A stretch of 64,000 nt of DNA, from the NCBI GenBank assembly GCA_039881045.1, contig JAYWVB010000005.1, positions 682,001 through 746,000 on the forward strand. Reading direction: 5' to 3'. Each line of letters begins with the position of its first letter. Position 1 is the first letter of the stretch. The notes under the pieces are model-generated. The model ran no database searches. It was not told the DNA's origin and was given only the letters and a program-made list of their open reading frames with translations. Of this stretch, positions 21,517 to 32,289 are shown piece after piece. This DNA is from Chaetomium olivaceum. Taxonomy: Eukaryota > Ascomycota > Sordariomycetes > Sordariales > Chaetomiaceae. The translations under genes and the position numbers were made by a program.

Positions 21517-24500
21517 TCAAAAAGTAGGAGCAACCCTCGTCACCCCCCTCTCACCACTCCCCAGTTTAAAAGCCCGCAACGAAGTCGTCGACAGCTTTGT
21601 CCTATGGCCACTGCCCCCACTGCCACCAGCCCCCCCACTACTACCATATGGATGCGGCAGCGACCTGATGCTTGCGCTCCGCGACAGGCTCCGCGCCGAC
21701 ACGGCAGGAGACGGCGGCACCGAGCTGCCCCTCCCTCTCGACCTCACATTTAGCTTGCTCATCATGGCGGTCATGACCGCGGCAGGGTCGAGAGGCGGAG
21801 TCGGCGGGGATCGTAGGGTATTGTACATTCCCGCGCCTATCTCTTGGCCCCCTTGGCCACCATGCCCCGGAAACTGCGTGTGGCTACCGTAGACGCCGGG
21901 CGTGGTCGCCCTGCTGTTGAGCGCGCGTCCATTCTGGGATGCTGCTGCCATCATCATGCGCTCTACAGAACTCGCACGTGATGGCGCGCTGAGAGGTGGC
22001 GTGGGCGGTCGGCCCACTCGGTTCAAGTTGTTGTTGTTGTTGTTGCCCTCGAATTGCAGCTGCAGCTGTTCAAACGTCAGCGGTGGGCGGCATTTTGCTG
22101 AGCCGACGGATGGAGCGCATGTTGGCGTCGATGAAGGTGGACATGGCGCGCATGGCTGTCTTGTTGTCGTGCGCGGCCATGGCGTTGGTTTCGGCCGGTG
22201 GCGGCGTGCCCGCTCGAGCGAGGTGCATGGCATTGAGTGTTTGTGGTGCTGCTGGGCTCATCGTGGGGGCGCCAGTGCGGAGGCTTGCTTGGATGCGGCT
22301 CATCACGTTGTCGAAGTCGACGTTGGTCTTGCGATTGTGCGAGGGCATAAAAGCTGGCGCGGCGCCCAGGACGGCCTCTTGGCTGAGGATGAAGAAGGAG
22401 CCGTCACGGATCTTGGTCCGCACCAGGTTCCAGCGTGCCCTGGCCGGGCTGCGCTCCAACTCGGCTGGTAGACCTTGAGCTTAGACACCTGGGAGTAGAA
22501 GACTTCGAGACGTCTTGCCATCCGCTCTAGGATTTGCATGAGGACCGTTGCAAGCATGGTGAGGCTTTGGTTGTCGTTGTTCCGGTCTCCCATGGCAGCA
22601 ATGCTGTCAAACGCATCCATTCCGCGGCAAGCCTCTTCACGGATGTCCTCCAGCAGCTCAATGTCGAGCTCGACACTCTTCGCCGCATAGTGGAAGATGC
22701 CGCGCTCCGCAAACCGGATGTTGCTGCTGCTTTCGCAGACAAACTCGCCCACAAGAGCGACCTCTTGAGATGTTGCTACAGCGTCCTGTGACGTCTTGGC
22801 TCGGGCGATGATACCAAGCACGTCTGGCAGACGCATGTCAGGCCCGGAAGCTGCTGCATCAGCGAGCGAGAAGGATAGCTTCAGCACCAGTTCCTGGAGC
22901 TTGGCACCAAATAACGCCGAGAAACCCCTTGGAGCAAGCGAGATTGGTAGTCGTAGAACATGCGGACGCCGAGGCCAATGTTCACAAGGTCCTCGCGTGA
23001 CCAGACATTCTCGTCGTTGCTAGCACCGAGGATCTCGTACATTTCGAACCTATGTGCCACCAGCGTCTCGACTGTAGTTCGCAGGTACGCGGCCCATAGG
23101 TCATACAGGCTGGCGAGTTCGGACGAGCCATGGAAATCCGGCTTGGGGGTCAGCTGTCCCACAAAGTACTTGGTGAGCAGACTGCTGACTTCCGGGTTAT
23201 TGGTGTGAGCAAGATTGTCAAATGTTCTTGTACAATCGACGCCTGCGTTGCTTTGGATGATGGTGGTCCCGCCGGGATGGAAGGGAATGAAGTCGGTGAC
23301 ATCGTAGACACTGCCATGCACAGCGATCCACATTCGTCCCCCAGGACGGTGACCGGTATGGCGTGACAACTGCGAAAGAGGGATTGTAGCGAGGTTGCAA
23401 GGCAGGGGCTTCGGCGTCATGAAGACGTCCAGCATAAATCGGCGCTCGGCAAACGCCTTATTGAGAATCATATCCGCAGCCTCCATGCTCGAGCTGCAGT
23501 GGTTGTAGATGGCTTTCCGGCAACCACTCATGACAGAGTCAAAGACGGAAACGGAACCGCAGACATACAGATACCCACCGAGCCCGCCCTGCTTCTTGGA
23601 CATGACGAGCTCCGCGACTGTGGCGGCCTGCTCCACGATAAGGGCGTCGATGTATCGAGGAGGCATTTCCTTCTCAACGAGATCTTGGGATCTGCGGTCA
23701 TACACAAGGCCACGTGAGTCACGAGAGAAGGCGAGGTGAACCTCCATGAGACCAGCCTCAACATACTCGCGCAGCTCCTGCTCGTAACAGAATTTCTCAC
23801 GGTTCTGCACGCCGAGATAGAGGATGTCTCGGCTAGCACTAGCCGTACTGTTCTGAGTAGCAAGGCGAGCCTGCCAGAAACTCCTAAACGGCGCAATACC
23901 GGATCCTCCGGCGAAGTATGCGCATGGCGCTGCCCTCTCAATGGGGAGCTGAAAGTTCAAAGGGCGAGAGATGCCGATGAGGATGTCCTCGTCTGTCTCG
24001 ATGAACTCATCATTCGACGACAGGGAAGGGTTCAAGAAACCACTCCCCACACCGGCGCACGTCACTTCATTATTGCCAGCGAATGTCGAGCACAGTTGGT
24101 ACTCGGCTCGGGAGACGGTCAAGTCAACGGTGGAAGGGAGGAGCTCGTCGGAGTGGTTGGAGATGGAGTACGTCCTTGGTACCTCGACGGGTATCAAATC
24201 GGTAAGCCAGGACAGGTCACCGGTAAGGTCAAACGCCCTGTCCCAGATAGGAAGGGGTGTGTCGGTGACAGCAGCTTGCAGAAGATCGCCCAGGGTTCCG
24301 CGAACCGGCCACTCGGTGGTAGCCAAGACCTGAAGGACCGTATTGGACGAGGCTCGGAGCAAATCGTGGACTTTGAGCGCTAACTCTTGCGTAATGGGCG
24401 CTAGATGGCCGCGTCTCAAGATGTCTTTAACCGTAAGCTGGGGAGTAGAGGTATGTCGAACAGACCCCAGATGCCGGGCAAAACGCTGCCATTGGGTGTT

Positions 24501-26524
24501 CAAGGTGACCCGGTAGTCAAGGTAATCGGCGAGACCCAGAGCAGCGGCAACCTTGGCAATTTCGCTCCAACTATTCAGAGGCATCAGAGCCAGCCTGTCG
24601 CCCGGCTGATACGTGATTCCCGTGTCCTGGAGGTCGAGGGTGACCATAGCAATGGCCCTAGCCGGGTCCCCATCGACAGCAGAACGACTGAGAACCCGAG
24701 ACTTGTAACGGCACTCTTCGAAGGTGCCCCGCATTTCGTGCGGTTCAATGTCGATATTACCTCGGTATGGTTCGAGGCGCTCCTTCATGGCCTCGGAGAA
24801 CTGCTTGTGTGTCTCTTCCCAAGGCTTGGCATTGGCGTCAGGAGCTCCAGACAGGCCGTTCGTCTCAGTCCGGCCCGTTTTGCTGGCGATTTCAAGAATG
24901 CCAAAGACTTTGTACCGATGGGTGCCCATGAACCCACGCTCGCCGTGTATGCCTCGACAATACCATCGAGGACTCCCATCAACCTCGGGTCGCCTGACTG
25001 TTTGACGAACTCGGGGATGCTGTAGTGGTATTCGATAGCGGCGATGAAGGCTCGGAGGTTCGACGGCAGCCAGGCTCTCAGATGGAGGCCTTCTCGCCCG
25101 AGGAAAGAGTCATACTTTTTCCGCCCCAGGAAGGCATCCATGACGAGGAAAGGCGGAAATTGCAAGCCGGAAGAGGCAGGACATCGCTTGCTGAGGGGCG
25201 CCGAGAATTTGCCCCATCGTACCCATTGGTGGCCGGGAACATGGTTCTCGCCAGAGTTGGGATTCGTGTTGATGGAATGGAACGCATTGGGCATGCGTTC
25301 GAGTATCTCCTTAAGTCGGACCATCTCGCGGAGGAGTCCTTCGATGTTTTTGTTCATGACGTGTTCTTGGCAAGCGGCAATGGCATCGGCGCCGTGCTGG
25401 AACGATGCTGAACTATGTTAGCAAGGGGAGTAACCGTAGAGTAGAAATGTACACATCCGCCCTACCTGAGGTCTCCGCGCAACCTTTCTGAAAGGCAATT
25501 TCCGTCCTTTCTCCAAAGACTGGCCAGCGCATCTCCATGTTGTCGAACTTGCCAAGATACGGGTATGAATTGTTAACGTCCTTGATCTTCATGTTGAAGG
25601 AAGACTGGTCGAAGAAGGTCAAGTGAGGATAGAGCGTCCGAGACGTCTCGAGACCTGCCAGTTGGCAGAGCAATGCATCGTGGGATCCCCACAAGCTCCT
25701 CGCCGAGATCGTCGCCCATCTCACAGTTCGGCCGGTACTTGGTGGGGTTCACCGTCACGCCTTCGTGGCCGTCATTCTTGTCCTCGTATCTGTATATCGA
25801 ACAGAGCATACCCAGGGCGACAACTGCAGCCCATAGTGCCTGGTCAGGGACGACGTCCTCGGTTCCCTGGACGAGCGGCAGGGCGACAACAGACTCCCGG
25901 ATTCTACCCCTGGCGACACAACCGGGCATTCGCTCGCAGAGATCGGACCATATCCTCCCTGGCGAGTTGGCGAGCGCTGCGGGGGCCTCGTTGTAGTCCG
26001 GCGGACAGAAACCGTGCTCCGAACTGAGATATCCATCTTTCCAGCCCGTCCTTGGGCCTATTTCCTCGGCTCTAATCATCACTTGGCGTGCGGGAGCCCC
26101 TAAAGCAACGGCGAGGAGGTCATGCTCAGCAGCATTGAGCGTATCGATGTTCTTCATGGTGCCGATTTCCTTGACCGATGGAATGTTGGAGTACAGGATT
26201 TCATTTATTGCCTTGCGTTCCCTGGATGAGTTGGGTTAGCTAATGAAGCCACGACAAGGCGTGGGTGGGCAAACGTACCTCATCCGCAGCCATTCTTCAG
26301 CATCAACTCCTTTGGGGATCTGCCATAGTTAGCTTGAGATAGAGCATTTGCAGAAGATGAAAACTAACATCAAAGGCAGCATGGATGTCGCCAGGCTGCG
26401 TGTATCCTGAAAAGGAGCAGCCACGCGGCCCAATGCTGCTGCTAGACCGGCTGCGGCTCGCGACTGAACCAGCGGGGCAGCGGCCACCGGCCCTGCCAGA
26501 CACTGGACAGGCAGAAATCGACAT
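21517..26524 (-). CDS. PrnB/IDO-like heme oxygenase fused to FAD/NADPH reductase and cytochrome b5, with several frame breaks
   Basis: Minus-strand exons are 26524-26369, 26319-26279, 26221-25466 and 25407-21517, with GT-AG introns of 49-58 nt. Domains in order: (1) an N-terminal heme-dioxygenase superfamily domain of the PrnB/DUF1864 type (ALWAAVVALGML, FHSINTNPNSGE, MDAFLGRKKYDSFLG, GTHRYKVFGILEI, KTGRTETNG), where His of GTHRY is the likely heme ligand by analogy; (2) an FAD/NADPH oxidoreductase of the P450-reductase type without flavodoxin domain (YQPGDRLALMP, VPRTYSISNHSDE, CAYFAGGSGIAPF, YLYVCGSVSVFDSVM); (3) cytochrome b5 (VYDVTDFIPFHPGGT, both heme histidines HPGG and FDNLAHTNN); (4) a helical region with a Ser/Asn-rich tail. 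Electrons would pass NADPH-FAD-b5-heme. Frame breaks lie near 25680, 24934, 22926, 22463 and 22086. All protein motifs continue across them. Natural substrate unknown. Confidence 0.75.
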
Positions 26525-28119
26525 TATGAATTGAAGGTACGCCCAGCGTAAACGATTAATAGTATTAGAAACGAAATCGAGGTTTAAGAGGGCCACCAGG
26601 GCGATGTCGAATCAATCAAAGCAGATCACTCCAACTGATCGTGACGGCAGCATGCTGCAAAAGGTTGAAGGCAGTAACTACGCGTGTTGGAGGGCAGACG
26701 TTGAGGTTATACCGGCGCCAATGGAGTGGCGGTTTGGGGATGCTGACGTGGGGTCCTGGACCATGCCTGAACCAAACACGGCTGCGATTCCGCTGGTAGT
26801 GTCTCGAGATTGACCACGTCCAGGGTTCACGGTATTATGAATCCTGGTCGGCCAACTAAAATTAGTCGTCGCTTCGAGGAGTTCCAGACCAAGTGCAGTT
26901 GCATTTTCCCCATCAGACGCATGGCTTGGGGTATGTATAAGGTATAAGCTTACTCTGGTAGGAATGACACGATACCACCGGCCGCCGGCCATTTTCCGTC
27001 GAGTCAGGACTCAGGAATGAGACTTGAGACTGGGAAACACGTCTGAAATCCGCGATTCGTCTCCTGAGCCCTGAGATTCTGAAACAAGCCACGGTCCCAT
27101 CTGCCGGGTGATGGCCTGTTAGGGGCGGTGGGACTACGATGGGAGAAGAAAAAAGCGCAAGACTAGGGCAGTTGGGTTTCATTTCTGGGGCTTGTTCCAG
27201 TTCTCTTCCTGGTCGTGGTCGTTTGAAGCAACCGAGGAGCAAATCAGAGAGTCTTGGAGCCAAAGCAGAGGTCGTCTGAAGAATGTGGGGTTAAAGTGTG
27301 GTGTTCGCCCAATCAGATCCCAACACCCCACGGGGAAAGGGGCAATGTGACCCCAACTTTAGCGCTAAAATGTCTTCTTTTCCCAGGGGACGGGACTCTG
27401 CGGTTGCAGACTTGCAGTTTTTGCCCTTTCGTCACAACTTTCAGGCACCCTCTTTTCAAGCGCTTGCAGCAACCGCAGGACCGCGCATGCCGTTTATAAT
27501 AACGTTACTGTGTATCTACATTTCCTGCTGCTACATAGCGCTGGGAAACCGCAACATGGGTTAACGGCCGGTTTGCTCTGATTTTCTCCAACCTGTAATG
27601 GACGAGGATGTTCTGGAGTGCCGGACAAGAGCCAAACCAGGGCTTGCCGCTTGAAGTCCAAGCGCAGCATTGAATGACGCGTCCGATGCGGAAAGAGTAA
27701 CTGCTCGTCATGCAAAGCAGCTTGGAGCGAGGGTGAATGCCGTGTCACCGTGTCAATCGCTTCGATCAGTCCAGCTTCGACACCGAGGATCCTCAAACTG
27801 TCGCCAAGCCGCCAAGCAGTTCCAGATCACCCTCCATGCTTCCACGGGGTAGCGAGCCCGGCTTCTTGTTCATCTTTTCAAGTTCTCTGCCGGGGTAACG
27901 AATCCGTACTGGGGGATAACTGTAGTTGATCTGACAAGGCGAGTGGCACCCGACAAGGCTTGTTGAATTTGATAATGCTAATGCTAATTGACCTCGTGCA
28001 ACAACAGTTGTCCCTCCCATGACTTCCATCCTCCCAAAGTGGCCGGTTGCAACGACCCCGCCGTTTGCCCAGCGATGTTATGGAAGTCTTCATCTCGCAG
28101 ATACCTTTTTGCCACCAGG
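26525..28119. other. Intergenic, 1.6 kb
   Basis: Upstream of the heme-oxygenase fusion gene and downstream of the DUF2252 gene. It should hold the fusion gene's promoter. No coding sequence, RNA gene or clear repeat was recognised in either strand. Confidence 0.5.
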
Positions 28120-29430
28120 TTACAGGTTCGGAATGCGGCCGTTGCGGAAGAGATCCACGAAAATCTGATGATCGCGTCTTGCTTGCGCGCCGTAGGAGTG
28201 CGCAAACTTGACGAGAAGGTTTTCGAAACCTTCTTGATCATCCGCAATGGCAGCATCGATGGCCTTGTCGGTGGAGAATGGCACTAGATCCGAGTACCCG
28301 CTCTCGTGGTCGGCTGCTGCGTGCATCGTGGCAGTGGCCCGGCCCAGATCCGCCACAACCATATCGATCTCGTCGGGGTCGTTGATATCGGACCAGTCAA
28401 GGTCCACTGCGTACGGAGATACTTCGGCGACGAGCTGATCCACGCCGTCCACCTCAGTCCAGCCGAGCCACGGGTCGGCGTGTGCCTGCAAAGCGCGCTG
28501 TGAGATGACGGTGCGGTGACCCTCGTGTTGAAAATATTCGTGGATGTTGCTATCGGTGATGAAGCGAGAGGCGGCCGGGTTCTGCGCTTGCTTCATGTAG
28601 ATGATGATGTCGTTCTCCAGCGCGTCACTGTTACCCTCGAGCAGGATGTTGTACGACGGGAGGCCCGCGGAACCGATGCCAATGCCACGACGGCCAACCA
28701 CATCCTTAACTCGTGAAGCTTTGGGACGGCTCTCGGGGAGCGTCTTTAGGTAGCTGTCAAAGGCCGCCAGAGCCTTGGAACGCGTAGCTTCATCCAGAAG
28801 GATGGCCCCGCCCCCGGAGCTGAAACGCCTCTCACAGTCGTGCACCTCGGTCATGGAGTTGAGCAGTCCGACACGTGTCATGGCGCGGGCTGAGCGTAGC
28901 GCGGCGAGCAACGGGCCCTTGGCCGTGTCCAGGGTGGTAGACGGTAGCACCTCACCTGTGGCCAAGGCATGGATGCGCTCCCGGTATGCTGACGCGTATG
29001 TCTTGACGAGCTTGGTGATCTGGTCGTCGCTGAGCGCTTTAGTGTACCCAATGAGAGCGATCGACGCAGAGAAGCGCTTGATGTCCCAGGTAAACGGGCC
29101 GACGTAGGCCTCGTCAAAGTCGTTGACGTTGAAGATAAGACGGCCCTGGGAGTCCATGTAGGTGCCAAAGTTCTCGGCGTGCAAGTCGCCGTGGATCCAC
29201 ACCCGGCTGGTTCGTTCGTCCAGGTACGGTTCGCCTTTATGCTCTTGTTGCAGGTCGTGGTAAAAGAGGCACGCTGTTCCTCGATAGAATGCAAAGGCAG
29301 TGGCCGCCATTTTACGGAACTTAACGCGGAACGCGGCTGGATCCGCAGCTAGCAGCTCGCCAAATGCATGGCTGAAGACATCGAGGATTTGCTCGCCGCG
29401 CTGCTCTATGCTAAGTTGAGGAACCGACAT
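28120..29430 (-). CDS. DUF2252 family protein, bacterial-type
   Basis: Single uninterrupted exon, 436 codons, ATG at 29430. The protein matches the DUF2252 family along its full length: FAFYRGTACLFYHDL, VWIHGDLHAENFGTY (like the HxDxxxxN catalytic loop of kinase folds), FNVNDFDEAYVGPFTWDIKR (a DFD in place of DFG), VGRRGIGIGSAGLPSY near the middle, and VISQRALQAHADPWLGW. The family is abundant in actinobacteria and other bacteria and has a distant aminoglycoside-phosphotransferase-like fold, with no established reaction. The absence of introns, when most neighbours are spliced, together with the bacterial family distribution, suggests acquisition from bacteria; fungal homologues exist, so the transfer may be old. 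The region between this gene and 34 kb is gene-poor and repeat-rich. Confidence 0.85.
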   Translation of the reverse strand: MSVPQLSIEQRGEQILDVFSHAFGELLAADPAAFRVKFRKMAATAFAFYRGTACLFYHDLQQEHKGEPYLDERTSRVWIHGDLHAENFGTYMDSQGRLIFNVNDFDEAYVGPFTWDIKRFSASIALIGYTKALSDDQITKLVKTYASAYRERIHALATGEVLPSTTLDTAKGPLLAALRSARAMTRVGLLNSMTEVHDCERRFSSGGGAILLDEATRSKALAAFDSYLKTLPESRPKASRVKDVVGRRGIGIGSAGLPSYNILLEGNSDALENDIIIYMKQAQNPAASRFITDSNIHEYFQHEGHRTVISQRALQAHADPWLGWTEVDGVDQLVAEVSPYAVDLDWSDINDPDEIDMVVADLGRATATMHAAADHESGYSDLVPFSTDKAIDAAIADDQEGFENLLVKFAHSYGAQARRDHQIFVDLFRNGRIPNL

Positions 29431-30460
29431 TTTCTGTGAACCAAGCAGGTCAAATAGTAAGTGAAGCGTATGTTTAGATGACTTGGACTGTAACGTATCC
29501 TCACAGAAGAGTAAGTTAAGTGCCTCCCAAGAGAAGAAAAGGGAGGAATGATTTTATAGTCTCAGGGAGCAGTCTGTACCCAGCGTTGCAGACCGCTGTA
29601 TCCTGTCTTGGTACTCAGATCTTTGGATCCTCCAGGGTCCGCCTGCAGCCAAGCCATCTCCATTATATATAATTTATCGCTCGCCTACCTTCCACTCCCC
29701 CTTATTGTAGACTAGCTTTACCTTTTGTCATTATGGACTAACGTTATTAGGTATCTCGTATTGCGTGGCTACACCGCTCTAAAGGTTGCGCTGCATTGCA
29801 TTACGGAGTGTACACAGTATTCGTAGATGATAGGTTTACACGACTTGTTTTTGTTACAGAAGTGTTACTGGAGCGCGGAGGTGGGGGTTTGCTTACGTCT
29901 GCTGTGCTTACTGAAAAGCTGACAATAGGTACCGAGTTATCTGCTCGTTCTCGCAAGCCGACCCCGTTCTGCCTGGGCAGGAAGTAGCCAGTAAGCAGCT
30001 CGGTCGAGAGGCCTCCGGCAGCGGCAATCCGAGGGGATAGTAGGAGCTCATAGAAGAAATTAGGGAATAGTAGGAGTCAAGGAGGGGGGCAGAGTTGTGT
30101 GGCTTCCATCCGACTGCTTGCCCTAACACTACTTCCACTATCCACATGTACCATCTCCAACCTGAACTCATTACCTCTTTGGCTCCGGGTCACCTGGCCC
30201 ACCCCCATTGGTGGCCCGGAGTAAACTAGAACCATGAGCGCAAGAGTGCCATCTCACTGGCCGGGCAACGCTCTTCGCCATTATGCTTTTCTACCAAGAT
30301 TTGTATCGCTATTCTTCGGGACTGGTCATAGACACGGAGACCGAATCCAACATACAAACCTCAAGCTAGACTCTCCTGAAATATGAGTTTCTAGACTGCA
30401 ACCGGGTGATCAAAATGCCCCGATTGTGTGCATTTTTGACATCTGCACGTTGAACGCTGG
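29431..30460. other. Intergenic, 1.0 kb
   Basis: Upstream flank of the DUF2252 gene, with AT-rich patches (for example 29660-29750). No coding or RNA feature was recognised. Confidence 0.5.
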
Positions 30461-30464
30461 TGTC

Positions 30465-31480
30465 CACCACACCAAATAATGCTCTTTCCTTATGCCTGGG
30501 GCGGCGAAGGCCAGCAACAGCCTACCACGGCGGGCGGGAGTCCGGCTTCAGGATCAGGAAGAGTTTGTGGGACGCATTAAAACGTTTTTGCAATACCGAT
30601 GAGAAACGCACTTTCCAGATGTATGCGATATGTATCAACCAGAGTAACAGGTACCCACATGTATGAGCCCCTTTAGGCTGGCTCAAACAGCGCAGAACGC
30701 AACACGTTCGTTGACAAGTTGAGGATGAGCAAGACTATCGTCCTTGTTATTGAGTCCTGCCGGGTTGAGGACAATCAATCAACTCCGCGAAACTACTAGT
30801 AGATACGGGTCATATTTTGCAGTTGACTCGAGGACCCACGGAGCTCGACCAACAGAAAAAGGTCTTCTGGAGAACAATAATCAATGACTCAATCGAGGAA
30901 GATGTAGCACGCCTCCTGTACCGCAGGTCCAACTCAGGTAACCATGGTCGAGACTACAAAAAGCTACATGGGCTGTAGAAGACTCTTGACGTCAAGGTTC
31001 AGCAGTTGGTCGCGGGCGGCAGTGATGAAGGAAATCGGATTCTAAAACCTGAGGTTGATCACTCTGTATTGCATAACAGCACAGTGTTCCCAAGTTCAAA
31101 ACTGCTCTCAAACATCTTGGCTTGTCTATGGGAACGCCGGCTATTCAGGATGAAGGAAAAGATCGGCTTATCGCCGAGGGACGCATAGGAGGGCAATGAG
31201 ATCCACGTCATCCTGGACTGACCTGCTTCGTTTATTGTCCGTTGCCTTGACGGACCGGAAACCTCAGAGACAGCATTTGAGTTGGGGAATCAAAAAGCTG
31301 ATCGACCGCCCCAGGACATGATGGTTGGGCGGCGGATTTTTCAAGGTTACATGGGTGGCCAAATGACGATTGTCGATGGTCTTCGGCCGAGAAGGTTGCC
31401 ATTGACTGAGATGTGTTGGGCAGTAGGCGAGCTGTCGCTTAAGTACCAGGTAGTTGTTGGGCGGGGTCAACGACACTAGT
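30465..31480 (+). pseudogene. Decayed HET-domain gene
   Basis: Stop codons and frame changes break this up, but fragments in the right order match the heterokaryon-incompatibility (HET) domain: a PYAWGGEGQQQPTT piece (compare the conserved YxWG), then IRKSLWDALKRF and MYAICINQSN (the hallmark NLWDAL...DAICINQ). Further on come EIHVILD followed by PASFIVRCLDG, resembling the C-terminal region of many HET proteins (usually GDxI...LGCxxPFVLR), and RRIFQGYMGGQM. HET proteins trigger death of fused non-self cells. This copy lacks an open frame and cannot make such a protein. Its boundaries are approximate. Confidence 0.6.
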
Positions 31481-31899
31481 AATGCGGATTGCAAGGCGTT
31501 GAAACATGTACGGAGACACAGGCAACAATATGATTTTCGCCGTAACAAAGTACTCTGAGTTCCCAAGAACCCCGAAGCCATCTCCTGGTATATACCAATC
31601 ACTGCCTTGTCCCACTTATAGCCTCCTTCTCTTTACCGGGAACACCCTCCTCCCCTTATACGGAGAAGTAGGACCTCAGCCCGTCCCGCTCTACACCTTT
31701 CCGCGCTCCGTTCCGTCCACCCGTGATGCCCGCCGCAACACAACTATTACCTGCGTGACGTTCGATGAGAACGGCACGCGGGATCCGGATCGGGAGCGCG
31801 GGCGGGGAAGTTGTTTGAAGGCAATATTTACGCCTAACGCTAACTGGCGCGGAGTTGGGATCACGGTCTACGGACCGCACGGGCGATGGGTGTTACACT

Positions 31900-31950
31900 G
31901 AGAAAAAGGGCATCCTTGTCCTGCAAAAGCCAGGGGCACCCTATATACTG
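31900..31950. repeat. Diverged 51-bp direct repeat, copy 1
   Basis: It aligns without gaps to 32239-32289 at 45 of 51 positions and ends in the shared ggcaccctatatactg. Five of the six differences are transitions, as expected from RIP-type mutation. Confidence 0.7.
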
Positions 31951-32238
31951 CGACGCAACCCCCGGCGCTTGGGGGATTTACTCACAAGGGCTGCCAAACG
32001 CACATCACTGTTTTCCCCGGCTCAATCTCTATCATAACTCAGGGTACGCGGTCTGAATCCCCATCAGCGATCTTCCGCTAGGGCTGCGATGGTCTTTCAA
32101 TGCCACTTTCGTGGCCAAAGAGCATGGTTGGAGTGTGGTTCGAACCATGGGCCTCTGCCTAGTGTCTGTTACTCGCGCGCGGAATGCGTGGGGGGCGAGA
32201 TGGTTGGCCGCCGCGCGAACCGGGCTCATAACTGTTAT

Positions 32239-32289
32239 GAGCAAAAGGACATCCTTGCCCCGCAAAGGCCAAGGGCACCCTATATACTG
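32239..32289. repeat. Diverged 51-bp direct repeat, copy 2
   Basis: Partner of 31900-31950, 339 bp away in the same orientation. The sequence between shows no coding content. Confidence 0.7.

Noticed and set aside
32128..32152. tRNA-like T-arm (ggttcgaacc)
   Set aside because: The flanking bases do not pair as a T-stem and no D or anticodon arm is found upstream.
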